This document shows positions 45,411 through 53,514 of a DNA stretch of 64,000 bases, in pieces. Position 1 is the first letter of the stretch, and every line of letters begins with the position of its first letter. The stretch lies in the NCBI GenBank assembly GCA_040757595.1, contig JBFLWP010000002.1, positions 124,001-188,000 on the forward strand, given 5' to 3'. The notes beneath the pieces were generated by a model. That model saw only the letters and a program-made list of their open reading frames with translations, searched no databases and was not told where the DNA came from. The stretch comes from Nitrospirota bacterium. Lineage in GTDB: Bacteria > Nitrospirota > Nitrospiria > Nitrospirales > Nitrospiraceae. The position numbers and the translations under genes are program-made.

Positions 45411-46100
45411 ATGCGACGTGTGGTGTTGGTGATCAGCGTGATCGCGGGATTGGCCGGGTGCGTGTCGAAAACAGAGTACCGCGCCCTCATGGACAAATAC
45501 GCCCATACCCTGGCGATCAAGAATGAACTCGATGTGGAGTACGGGGACCTCCGCAAACAGGTTGGGGTCCTGGAGCAAGGACATGGGAAGCTCGCCGGCA
45601 GCCTGACGGAGATGAAGCAGGCGCACACGGCTTCAACCGGCCAGATGAAGCTCATGCAGCAGGATCTCGAGTCGGCTAAGGGCCTCTTGCAGAAGGAGGC
45701 TCAGCTCATTCAGGAACTTCGGACCACGGTCGGCTCGCTCAAAACTCAGGTCGAGCAAGACGCGATGGACCTGAAGCGGGCGTTGGATGACGCCCAGGCC
45801 GAAGTCCGCGCCAGCCAGGAGGATCTGCGGCGCCAACTTCAGGCTCTGCAGAAGCGTGTCAACGATCTCGTCGTGAAGGTTCGGAGGATGACCGCTGCCG
45901 GGGACAAGAAGTCCGGCTCAAGTACGGCCGTGCCGGACAGCCCCAAGGCCGTATCGGACAACGGCAAAAAGGCAGTCGGTCCGAACCAGGATGGCTCTTC
46001 CGCAGCTCAAGGGACACCGGAAGGAACGGAGCAGCCCGCGGCCGACCCCGGGCCTCCTCCGTTGATCGGCACGCCGAGCGAAGCCGGAGGCAAGTCGTGA
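45411..46100 (+). CDS. Coiled-coil lipoprotein
   Basis: The lipobox GLAGC places the lipid cysteine near residue 17. Residues about 25-165 are continuous coiled coil; the C-terminus is a Pro/Ser-rich linker. AAAGGAG precedes ATG. GTGTTGGTG (45423-45431) lies inside its first codons. Coupled to the next gene by a GTGA overlap. Probably a periplasmic spacer or envelope component. Confidence 0.65.
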   Translation: MRRVVLVISVIAGLAGCVSKTEYRALMDKYAHTLAIKNELDVEYGDLRKQVGVLEQGHGKLAGSLTEMKQAHTASTGQMKLMQQDLESAKGLLQKEAQLIQELRTTVGSLKTQVEQDAMDLKRALDDAQAEVRASQEDLRRQLQALQKRVNDLVVKVRRMTAAGDKKSGSSTAVPDSPKAVSDNGKKAVGPNQDGSSAAQGTPEGTEQPAADPGPPPLIGTPSEAGGKS

Positions 46101-46447
46101 CCCATTCCATCTGGCTGCTCACCACGGAAACCATTCCTGGGCGCCACTACGAGATCTTGGGATTGTTGATCGAGCAGGAAATTATCGGGCTCAATGTCGC
46201 CCGAGACCTCTTCGCGCAAGTGAAGGATTTCTTCGGTGGGCGTGTCGGCAGCTACGATGCGCCCATTCGGGCCGGAATGACCGACTGCTTCGAACGACTC
46301 AAACAGCGCGCGAAAGAGGCCGGCGGGGACGCCGTCGTGGGGCTCCGTGTCAGCCTCATGCCTGTCCCCTTCAAGAAGATGACCATGTTGCAAATCTGCG
46401 CCTATGGGACAGCCGTTCGACTGCTTGATCCGATGGAGTCCCCATGA
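46097..46447 (+). CDS. YbjQ/UPF0145-family protein
   Basis: TTETIPGRHYEILGLLIEQE, then NVARDLFAQVKDFFGGRVGS and AGGDAVVGLRVSL match the YbjQ (heavy-metal-binding-like) fold, with usual length about 105-116. The biochemical role of the family is unclear. Translationally coupled to both neighbours, so it belongs to the lipoprotein-transglycosylase operon. Confidence 0.8.
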   Translation: MTHSIWLLTTETIPGRHYEILGLLIEQEIIGLNVARDLFAQVKDFFGGRVGSYDAPIRAGMTDCFERLKQRAKEAGGDAVVGLRVSLMPVPFKKMTMLQICAYGTAVRLLDPMESP

Positions 46448-46998
46448 CGACCCTTCACCGACGAAAGGCTCGGAAGTCCGCCCTGCTGATCGCGATCCTC
46501 TGGATCGTCATTCTCGGAGTCTGCTGGGTGTTTGCCTTGGCCGTGTCTGTTCGGGCCGAGGCGTGGACCCCGCCGGCCTGCATGGAACAGATTGCTGACT
46601 ACTGGCGAATACCACCCTCCCTCATCCACGCCATTGTCCAGATCGAGAGCGGCGGTGATCCCATCGCCTTGAACGTCAATTCGCACGGACAGGGGAGGCG
46701 AGAGCTCGTGTCCTCGAAGCGGGACGCCGAGCGACGGATCGCGCGTCTGCTCCGGGAACGGGCCAATTTCGACGTAGGCTTGGGACAGATCAACGTCTGG
46801 ACGGCCATCTCGTACGGCGTCCATCCGGCGTGGATGCTCGATCCGTGCTGGAATTTGTTCGTCACGGCTCGCCATCTCCGCGAGAAGATCGACCGGCACG
46901 GGTATAACTGGACTGCTATCGAACGCTACAACGGCATCAATCCGAGGTATCCATGGAAGGTGTACGGGCAGTTACGACGGATGGCGGGCTCGCGATAA
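46444..46998 (+). CDS. Lytic transglycosylase (VirB1-like)
   Basis: An N-terminal membrane or signal helix (LLIAILWIVILGVCWVFALAV) precedes an SLT domain with catalytic Glu68 (IHAIVQIESGGDP), the FDVGLGQINVW motif and the C-terminal YNWTAIERYNG segment. Such enzymes open peptidoglycan for the transfer channel (F TraT/Orf169 or VirB1 role). Length is 184 residues. Confidence 0.88.
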   Translation: MTTLHRRKARKSALLIAILWIVILGVCWVFALAVSVRAEAWTPPACMEQIADYWRIPPSLIHAIVQIESGGDPIALNVNSHGQGRRELVSSKRDAERRIARLLRERANFDVGLGQINVWTAISYGVHPAWMLDPCWNLFVTARHLREKIDRHGYNWTAIERYNGINPRYPWKVYGQLRRMAGSR

Positions 46999-47369
46999 CG
47001 CTCGGCATGATCGTCCTTGGGGCCGCGCTCCACGGGTGCGAGCGAGATCCCAGCTCTCAACCACTGACGCCGGCGCCCGTGGCCGGCATGGTGGAGGGAC
47101 GGTCCCCGGTTACCGAGCAGGCGCTCCAGAACCTGCTGGAGCAGGCCCCTTCCAGCGCGGAAGTCCAGGCGATTGCCTATCGGTTGATCGATTGGCATGG
47201 TGCGATGCTCAAGCGGCAAGTCGATCTGGCGGTGGCCGCGTGGGACACGCTGTCTCCGGAGCAACGGCGGCAGGTTGCTTCCTCCATCCTCGGCCTGGCC
47301 GGGACGCTTGCAACTCGTGTCAACGGCTCTGGCCTCCGGCCGGGACGAACACCGGAAGTACCGCAATAA
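46953..47369 (+). CDS. Hypothetical lipoprotein-like protein
   Basis: Overlaps the transglycosylase by 46 bases. The N-terminus has a hydrophobic stretch ending LGAALHGCERD, an imperfect lipobox, and ATG at 47007 is an alternative start. The rest is helical. Its end (CCG CAA TAA CCAGAGG) resembles a degraded leader motif. Confidence 0.5.
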   Translation: MEGVRAVTTDGGLAITLGMIVLGAALHGCERDPSSQPLTPAPVAGMVEGRSPVTEQALQNLLEQAPSSAEVQAIAYRLIDWHGAMLKRQVDLAVAAWDTLSPEQRRQVASSILGLAGTLATRVNGSGLRPGRTPEVPQ

Positions 47370-47386
47370 CCAGAGGATCGGGACCC

Positions 47387-47800
47387 ATGCGGACATGGAT
47401 GTTATTGATCAGGCCGGGGTGGTACGGGCGGGTCAAGCAGTTTCTCGAGCATATTGGCGTCACGGAGATGCAACGGATGGACGACTACATCATTTGTCAG
47501 GGTCCTGATGATCTGAAGGAGACCGTACGGAATTGTCAAAGCGTGCTCACGATCGTCCCGCTCGAATCGGCGCCGGATTCGGGGACCGTCGAGCAGAATG
47601 GGGCGCCCGATACCGATGCGATCAAGCCGGGGGAGTTGGTCACGGTCAAGATCGAGGGCGGGGCCACCATGACCGGCCAGCTTCATGCGATCCTGGGTGA
47701 AACCGTCATCGTCCATGTGTGGTGTTTCGGCCGCGTGCTGCCCCTCACCACGCAGCGAGCTGCCTTGAAGCGCGTCGAACTGCCGGAAGCGTGGCGGTAA
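47387..47800 (+). CDS. NusG-like transcription factor (RfaH/ActX type)
   Basis: ATG at 47387 gives 137 residues. The N-terminal NGN-like domain begins TWMLLIRPGWYGRVKQFLEHI (compare NusG WY-x-x-G-x-E-x-x-V). After a linker, the KOW-like C-terminal part reads IKPGELVTVKIEGGATMTG, then VHVWCFGRVLPLTTQRAALK, matching the NusG end (F-G-R-x-T-P-V-x-L-x-x-x-Q-V). It is shorter than chromosomal NusG (about 175-180). Plasmid-borne NusG paralogues such as ActX regulate long operons through a leader site. Confidence 0.72.
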   Translation: MRTWMLLIRPGWYGRVKQFLEHIGVTEMQRMDDYIICQGPDDLKETVRNCQSVLTIVPLESAPDSGTVEQNGAPDTDAIKPGELVTVKIEGGATMTGQLHAILGETVIVHVWCFGRVLPLTTQRAALKRVELPEAWR

Positions 47801-47821
47801 CGAACACCACACCTGCCTCCT

Positions 47822-49159
47822 GTGACTGTCGTGGGACCACGTCGGACCTCATTCGCTCAACTACTCTCGCGGTTCCTCCCCTGGAAATCCGCTCGTGGTC
47901 CGACCGAGGAAGCCCCGTTGGTCATTCCATTAGAGAGCTTGGCTGACCTGTGGAAGAATCGGAATAGGGCCCGGCAGGCTTCCGGTCGGACCGAGACATC
48001 ACCGACGAGCCAGGCTTCTGCCGTTCCGTTTCAGCCGATCACGCCTGGCCATGCCGATCAGGCGCCTCCTCAGGAACAACCGGCGACCACGGATGTCACG
48101 CATTCGGTCCCATCCCGTGCGGGTTCCGGACACTCCGCCCGTCTTCTTGATCAATTCCTCGTCCCCAACCGGCACCTTCTGGGATCCGCGTGGGAGCCGC
48201 TCGTCGCAGTCTGCGAGCTCCTTGAGGCCAACCCCAACGATCCGTCCGTCGTGATCGTCGAGTCGTCACGTGACGAGGAAAGCATGGAACTCTTCTCCAT
48301 TCGGGACACCTTAGCGAAGGTCCCACTCAAGCACCACACGGCCCGGGTCACCCGACACGCCCTCGATCTCCTGGCCCAGCAATATCGGACGCCAGAACCA
48401 CTGCTTGCGAAACTCCTCACGATTGCCCTCGGCCATGACATCGGAAAGATCGCCACGTTGCGCCAGAGCGGGATTTACACGATGTCGGATCATCCCAAGA
48501 TCAGTTCCTCGAAACTCCGGGAGATCTTCGCGCCGTATGCCGTCACGCAGAACCTGCATTGGCTGGACGAGGCCTTGAACAGCATCGAGGAGCATCATCG
48601 GGTCAGCCGCAATCCATTGACCAATATCCTGCAAATGGCGGATCGGAAGGCCCGCGAAGAAGAAGTGCAGCTCATGAGCCGCGATATCACCGTCCAACCC
48701 TGGGAGTCATGGTGCAAACCGGCCGACCTTTTATCGATCGTGGCCGAGAAAATCAACGTGCTCGAGCGAGGCCAGTCGTCGTGGAGAGGGATCTCCTTCG
48801 AGGGGGTCGTCTATTGCAAGCCGGAGTGGATGTATGAAGCCGCCAAAAAGCTTGCCAATCACAGACGGGTGATCGACTTGGTGCTGGTCGCCACGTCGGA
48901 GAAGGAAACCGCATACCGGCGCCTGGTCGAGACGCTGAGACAGGCTGATCTCCTGGCGCTGGATGTTGGCCCTGGCTATTACGGGCTGCCGTTCGAAATC
49001 CGATCGCCCCACTTGAAGAATCCGAAGAAGCACGCTTTGGTTCCAATTAAAATTGAGGCGTTCGGTCAGAAAGCCGGCGAGTTCGAGCAGATGAAAGAGG
49101 GGATCTTGCAAACCATCTCGTCTATCAAGCCGGCCAGGAGCGGCTCGCTCTTTCCCTAA
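47822..49159 (+). CDS. HD-domain protein, candidate MobH-like relaxase
   Basis: An N-terminal Pro-rich linker precedes an HD hydrolase-type domain: KHHTARVTRHALDLLA, ALGHDIGKIATL (HD near residue 204), EEHHRV and LQMADRKAREEE. A C-terminal domain of about 160 residues follows (FEGVVYCKPEWMYEAAKKLA, GPGYYGLPFEI). MobH/TraI_2 relaxases of R27- and SXT-type elements have the same order, an HD-like domain then a C-terminal domain. No other relaxase is in the window. A nucleotide-phosphohydrolase is the alternative. Confidence 0.55.
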   Translation: MTVVGPRRTSFAQLLSRFLPWKSARGPTEEAPLVIPLESLADLWKNRNRARQASGRTETSPTSQASAVPFQPITPGHADQAPPQEQPATTDVTHSVPSRAGSGHSARLLDQFLVPNRHLLGSAWEPLVAVCELLEANPNDPSVVIVESSRDEESMELFSIRDTLAKVPLKHHTARVTRHALDLLAQQYRTPEPLLAKLLTIALGHDIGKIATLRQSGIYTMSDHPKISSSKLREIFAPYAVTQNLHWLDEALNSIEEHHRVSRNPLTNILQMADRKAREEEVQLMSRDITVQPWESWCKPADLLSIVAEKINVLERGQSSWRGISFEGVVYCKPEWMYEAAKKLANHRRVIDLVLVATSEKETAYRRLVETLRQADLLALDVGPGYYGLPFEIRSPHLKNPKKHALVPIKIEAFGQKAGEFEQMKEGILQTISSIKPARSGSLFP

Positions 49160-49189
49160 ACGATGCCACGCTGAACAGGAGTGGAAGTC

Positions 49190-49444
49190 ATGGACAATCT
49201 CATTGAGTGGTTTAATCCCGCGTACTACGGGGATCCTGAAGCCTATCTGGCCTGGTGGCAGTCCGTTCTGGACACGCTGTTTACCGGCATGACCGCTCGG
49301 CTTCTGGCCTCGGTCATGCTGTTCTATTCGTTCTGGTACGGTGTCTATAAACAGCGCTTCGCGGTCGGCATGGTCTTCTTTCTCGCCGCCTACGCGCTGG
49401 CGTATGGCGCGAGTCTCAGCTGGCTCTTCGCTCCGCGACCGTAG
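49190..49444 (+). CDS. Small membrane protein
   Basis: AGGAGTGG precedes ATG. The 84-residue product has two hydrophobic helices (LLASVMLFYSFWYG and MVFFLAAYALAYGASLSWLF) and an acidic N-terminus. It is followed by a second membrane protein with a tight ribosome site. Confidence 0.55.
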   Translation: MDNLIEWFNPAYYGDPEAYLAWWQSVLDTLFTGMTARLLASVMLFYSFWYGVYKQRFAVGMVFFLAAYALAYGASLSWLFAPRP

Positions 49445-49465
49445 TCTGAACAGGAGGAACTGGAG

Positions 49466-50194
49466 ATGGGAAAGGGTGGGGGGCTGCTCCCGATCATCGG
49501 CGAGCGGCCAAAGCCAAAAAGTTTAATCGAGGCGATTTCCGACATCCAGATGTACGCCAATATGGAACGGGACGGTCAGCCGCTGCCGGAATCCTATCTC
49601 CTCTTACGAGAGCGGATGAGCTTCATGGAGGTGGGGTTGAAAGGAGGCTTGGTGAGCACCTTGATCAGCGGTCTCACCCTGCCGATCAGTGTGGCGGTGA
49701 TCGAACAGCTCTTCCCAATTTTCGGGACGACGCACCCAAGCGCCTTCGATCAGATGTTTGCCCTCCTGCTGAGCGTCAGCTTTGCCCTCGGATACAACAT
49801 CGTGACGGCGATGAATTTATCCGCCTGCTTTATCGGTCCGTGGAGCAAGAAAGCGATTTACGCGCTCTACGGCGCGCTCTTTACAGGGAAGGCCCTGGTC
49901 GTGGTCGGCCTCTTTTGGTTCTACCATTACCTCTATTTCTTCCTGACGCCGAATCGACTCGGGCTGTTCGTTGAGAAGACGCAATTCATCCAGAAACTCC
50001 TCCTGCTCACCCCGGGCACGGTCGGGCACCTGACCGCGTGGATTCTTCAGATTCGTCATGCCTTCCTGATTGCCGCCTGGCTTGTGCTGGTTCTGACCAC
50101 CTTAACCGCGGTCGTCTCGATCGTCATTTTTCTCCTGGGTCAACATCGGATCCAGCGGGACCTCGCCAAGAAGCGGTTGTACCTGGATCAATGA
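49466..50194 (+). CDS. Multi-pass membrane protein
   Basis: AGGAGG lies 8-13 bases before ATG. The 242-residue protein has four to five membrane helices (for example FALLLSVSFALGYNIVTAMN, ALFTGKALVVVGLFWFYHYL, LIAAWLVLVLTTLTAVVSIV). With its small neighbour it may be a coupling- or envelope-associated pair near the HD-domain protein. No family is recognised. Confidence 0.55.
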   Translation: MGKGGGLLPIIGERPKPKSLIEAISDIQMYANMERDGQPLPESYLLLRERMSFMEVGLKGGLVSTLISGLTLPISVAVIEQLFPIFGTTHPSAFDQMFALLLSVSFALGYNIVTAMNLSACFIGPWSKKAIYALYGALFTGKALVVVGLFWFYHYLYFFLTPNRLGLFVEKTQFIQKLLLLTPGTVGHLTAWILQIRHAFLIAAWLVLVLTTLTAVVSIVIFLLGQHRIQRDLAKKRLYLDQ

Positions 50195-50254
50195 GTGCCG
50201 CTTCCTTCCGATGGACATGGGCGGGCAACGGGGCTCCGGCTTTTCGGGGGATGG

Positions 50255-50701
50255 TCAGCCGTCCTCATCGGAACCCGTGTCGGTGAAGTGGATGACGTGT
50301 TTCAGGATGACATCGAACTCGGTCGAGCGAGTCGGCGTCGTCGCCAAGGAGGCCGGGCCGGGTTCCTGGCGCGTCGTCTCGGGTTCCGATGGCTTCCCTG
50401 ATGGCCCAGGGTCAGTCACGGCGGGCCGTGGCCCGTCGTGACGCTCGATGACAAGACTGTCGAGCCCTCGCTGCGCAAAGCCCCGCAATAATCGCGCGCG
50501 CTCCCGTTGGTGGACGGCCGCCAGGCGGTCATAGAGAGGACGATCAAGGACCGATTGGGGCGAGATCGTCAGCTTGATGCGCAGCGATCGGGCCTTCTGG
50601 GATGGCTGAGCCGCCGGCAGCCGCCACTTCGCAAGCCGCTGGCCGATTTGCGTGGTGCGCGCTCGGTTTGCACTACTGGACTTGCTGGATCTGCTTCCCA
50701 T
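50255..50701 (-). CDS. parR: ParR-like partition adaptor
   Basis: The frame begins 29 bases before the end of the ParM-like gene. The product (148 residues) has a basic N-terminus, then ARSLRIKLTISPQSVLDRPL and a helix (YDRLAAVHQRERARLLRGFA) compatible with a ribbon-helix-helix, and a disordered acidic C-terminus. Small size, basic DNA-binding part and location after parM fit ParR. Assignment rests mainly on context. Confidence 0.6.
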   Translation of the reverse strand: MGSRSSKSSSANRARTTQIGQRLAKWRLPAAQPSQKARSLRIKLTISPQSVLDRPLYDRLAAVHQRERARLLRGFAQRGLDSLVIERHDGPRPAVTDPGPSGKPSEPETTRQEPGPASLATTPTRSTEFDVILKHVIHFTDTGSDEDG

Positions 50702-51608
50702 ACTTGAAATACCCCCGCGCGTTGGCGATCGCCGGGTCTTGGACCGCCAGGACCGGATACTCCTTGCCGAGGCCGGCCTCGACCAACTGAGCCCCGCCTC
50801 CGGTCAAGAGGAGCTGATCAACCGTCGCGTCTTGCCAGAGTTGTTCGATATACCGCTGGAGGGTCAACGTCAGCTCTTTGACCCGGTGACTGACCAGATC
50901 CGCGATGTCATGTGTGGTCCCCCGCACTTTAATCGATCGGCTGCGGAGCGCCGCATCCAATTGATGGAGGCGCCACGAGCATCGGAACTTCTCCCGAAGG
51001 TCGCGTTCCAACCGCTGACAGACGAGCGAGACCCCGACCTCGATTCCGGTCATGCGTTCCGTTCGGGGTTGTAGACGATCCACGATCAAGCAGTCCGTCG
51101 TATAGTAGCCAATGTCGAGGATGCCGACGGTTTGGTCGGCCAACGCCGGGTTGCGGGTGGCGCCGGCCTCGTCGAGGAGGAGATCCATGTAGGAGCCGAG
51201 CGGCTGCGGCAACACGGAGATATGCTTGACGCCACGATGGATCTGACGGATGAGTTTCGTGAGGGATTTCCGATCATCGAGATACCCGACTGGCAGGCCA
51301 GTCACCACATGGAGAGGTTCAGGCTGGTCGTACGGCCTCAGCGCATGGGACACCAAGACCCGGTACGGGAGCGATTCGATCCACGATCGCGAGCGGGCTT
51401 GAAACTCCATGCTACTGGACCGTACGGCCCGGTCCCCGACGAAAAACAGCTGTCCCTCCACGGTCTCGACGTCATCGAGCCGATCCGTGAAGCCTTCGAT
51501 AGCCATGCCAGCCTCATAGCTCCCAACGACACTCGGGTAGCTGCGAACTCCCTTCTCGTCCACGATTTTGGTCCACCCATACCCCACATCGAGTCCGATG
51601 CTCTTCAT
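50673..51608 (-). CDS. parM: ParM/actin-like plasmid segregation ATPase
   Basis: GGGAGGGAGGG precedes the chosen ATG. The 311 residues show actin/ParM phosphate loops: IGLDVGYGWTKIV (phosphate 1), VGILDIGYYTTDCLIV (phosphate 2) and LLLTGGGAQLV (adenosine motif). Length fits the ParM/Alp7A class (about 320). The enzyme forms filaments that push DNA apart. Centromere-like repeats lie directly upstream. Confidence 0.88.
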   Translation of the reverse strand: MKSIGLDVGYGWTKIVDEKGVRSYPSVVGSYEAGMAIEGFTDRLDDVETVEGQLFFVGDRAVRSSSMEFQARSRSWIESLPYRVLVSHALRPYDQPEPLHVVTGLPVGYLDDRKSLTKLIRQIHRGVKHISVLPQPLGSYMDLLLDEAGATRNPALADQTVGILDIGYYTTDCLIVDRLQPRTERMTGIEVGVSLVCQRLERDLREKFRCSWRLHQLDAALRSRSIKVRGTTHDIADLVSHRVKELTLTLQRYIEQLWQDATVDQLLLTGGGAQLVEAGLGKEYPVLAVQDPAIANARGYFKYGKQIQQVQ

Positions 51609-51634
51609 GCCCTCCCTCCCTGCGGTTACGGTCT

Positions 51635-51823
51635 CTTCCGCGTCTCGGCAATACTCTTTTGAGATGTTGTCGCCCGTCGTCGGAATCCGGGGGCCACCCC
51701 CCCCTCTCTCGCGTCTCGGCCGCACTCCTTGGCGATTTTGTCGCCCGTCGTCGGAATCCGGGGGCCACCCCCCCCCCTTCCGCGTCTCGGTAATACTCTT
51801 TTGAGATGTTGTCGCCCGTCGTC
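51635..51823 (-). repeat. 71-bp tandem repeats, probable parC centromere
   Basis: CGTCTCGG starts at 51641, 51712 and 51783, an exact 71-bp period, about 2.6 copies. Each unit (minus strand) contains GGGCGACAAMATC, then GAGTATTRCCGAGACGCG or a diverged form, and a G-run. The repeats end 27 bases before the ParM start. Direct repeats upstream of parM form the centromere (parC) in type II partition systems. Confidence 0.8.
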
Positions 51824-51857
51824 ACGGCCGACGGGTCGCTCGTAGCCCCATCATGGT

Positions 51858-51866
51858 ATTACGACC
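51858..51866 (-). promoter_or_regulatory. Inverted CGTAATAC leader motif before the partition operon
   Basis: On the minus strand it reads GGTCGTAATACCATG, similar to the plus-strand copy at 24796. It is the only minus-strand copy seen and it precedes the minus-strand parMR operon. Confidence 0.55.
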
Positions 51867-51969
51867 ATCGGACGGATCAATTTCATCTGAAAATTCGCGT
51901 GGTTCAATGTCTAACACGGCGATATTGCGCAGGTTGAGAGGGAAATTCAGAAGGAATAACAAGAAGTTA

Positions 51970-52048
51970 CATACGAGGTCCCCTGAGGGGCCCTCGTATG
52001 CATCAATAATTGTTGATTAACAGGTCCCCTCAGGGGCCCTCAGGGGAC
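51970..52048. repeat. Two G/C-rich inverted repeats in AT-rich region
   Basis: CATACGAGG...CCTCGTATG with inner CCCC/GGGG (51970-52000), and GTCCCCT...AGGGGAC (52024-52048), separated by AT-rich sequence with TAATTGTTGATTAA. The region 51880-52382 holds no gene. It resembles an origin- or site-specific recombination-type locus (oriV/oriT candidate), unproven. Confidence 0.5.
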
Positions 52049-52382
52049 ATAGCCATAAAATAGCCAAAGAAACTCACAACTTAGAAACGAGCACTTCAGG
52101 CGCCCGTGAAGCCGCCGCAGACTGAATGCAAGAAACTATCGAAAGATCAAGGCGTTAGACAACATGGTCGATCTTCTATTTCGTGGCCGTGTGGGCCGTG
52201 TGGCGAAAAGCCATGTGATTTCAAATGGTTCGAGAGAAGCCGCGCTCCGCGGTCATTCCATTCGTCCGAGACGCGCCTGGCCACAGCTGTAAGATTGCCG
52301 CGAGGGCAACTCGGAACAGTCTGCGTGTTTTGTTAAGACATAACCTATAAGATTTATTCGTAAGACACTCCCAAGTGGCAGG

Positions 52383-53453
52383 GTGATTGGGGACGGGGTG
52401 GGGGAGAGAGGGGTGGGAGAACTGGTGGAACGAGAGTTCAGACTGGCAGGATGGAGGACTGACAGGAGCGATGCTGGGGACGACGTACGCCGCGATGAAG
52501 GTGAAATCTCCTGGGAAGACATGGAGTTAGCTATTCAACGGCTCAATCAGCTAGATCAGGAGGAAGCCAAGGCAAAGTCCGTGGTGGTCCGTGACTGGTT
52601 ACGGAAATTACCATGGGGGTTGGAGGGAAACTGGCTGTTTTGGCAGGCACTTGTATATGGCTTGGATGGCATTCGTCTGGTTGATTGGGAGCATCCGGAG
52701 CGGAATCGGTTTGCTGTAACCGGCCGGATCAGGGTAGGGACAGATTCCGGTCGAAGAGTGTCGCCGGGGACAGTGGGATGGGTCAACGGGCTTCCCCTGA
52801 TCTTGGCGGTTGCGAGGACTGGGACTAGGACGGATGGGATGTGGAAGCTCTGGCGACGGGTTCGTCAGGTAGAAGCACGGTGCCGGGAGTGGATGACGCT
52901 CATACAGATCGTCGTCTTGATCGACGGCAAGAGGGTATGGGTCTCGCCGGCGTGGGCATTGCCGAGGCGGTCCATGACTCGATCAGCGCCACAGGTGGCA
53001 AACGTGGCGCGCTGGACAGCCGCTGCCTTTCAGCCTGGGCAGTTTCTGGACTGGTTGCGGCATGGCCTCCGGTTTAAGCGAGCGGGGGGAATCGCCGGTC
53101 CGCTGAAAAAGACCTTGGTGTATCCCGACTTTAACGGCGCCCTGCCAGCCTGGATAACCGGTGACCGGACGGGAAAGCCGGCACGTTCCGCGAACGGGCC
53201 ATGGACGCCCGAGGAGAAGCGCCGGCGCGAACAGACGGTGGGGGCCTGGATGGAAAAGCGCTTCGAGACCGACATGCGTATCACCCCAAAGGTGATGGCG
53301 TACCAAGCCCGCTATTACCTGATGGGCCGGGAGCCGCGGATGATGCCCTGGCTGATCAAGCTCGCTCAGCGGGTGAAGGTCCGCCTATGGATGCGGCAAC
53401 GACGGGCGGAACGCCGGGAGTGTCAGGTGCCTTCACCTCACTCGATTGCATAA
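52383..53453 (+). CDS. Degenerate HsdR N-terminal-like protein
   Basis: GTG start (later GTG/ATG codons at 52413 and 52521 are possible). The order resembles HsdR_N of type I restriction R subunits: an LVEREFRLAGW helix, LAIQRLNQLDQEEAK, HPERNRFAVTGRIRVG, then GTVGWVNGLPLILAVARTG. In active enzymes the last segments are RPDxVLFVNGLPLxVIExK; here the D and the E-x-K are replaced (SPG and AVARTG), so catalysis is unlikely. No helicase domain follows. The C-terminal 150 residues are basic. Confidence 0.55.
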   Translation: MIGDGVGERGVGELVEREFRLAGWRTDRSDAGDDVRRDEGEISWEDMELAIQRLNQLDQEEAKAKSVVVRDWLRKLPWGLEGNWLFWQALVYGLDGIRLVDWEHPERNRFAVTGRIRVGTDSGRRVSPGTVGWVNGLPLILAVARTGTRTDGMWKLWRRVRQVEARCREWMTLIQIVVLIDGKRVWVSPAWALPRRSMTRSAPQVANVARWTAAAFQPGQFLDWLRHGLRFKRAGGIAGPLKKTLVYPDFNGALPAWITGDRTGKPARSANGPWTPEEKRRREQTVGAWMEKRFETDMRITPKVMAYQARYYLMGREPRMMPWLIKLAQRVKVRLWMRQRRAERRECQVPSPHSIA

Positions 53454-53514
53454 CCGGGTGAAGGGTCAAGCCAGGCCGTCATGGGCTTCGGTGACAAGGG
53501 CTGCGTTTTTCGGG

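Noticed and set aside
45423-45431. GTGTTGGTG as a leader site for the lipoprotein gene
   Set aside because: It lies inside the coding start (RVVLVIS) and could be simple codon coincidence. It is not counted as a firm leader copy.
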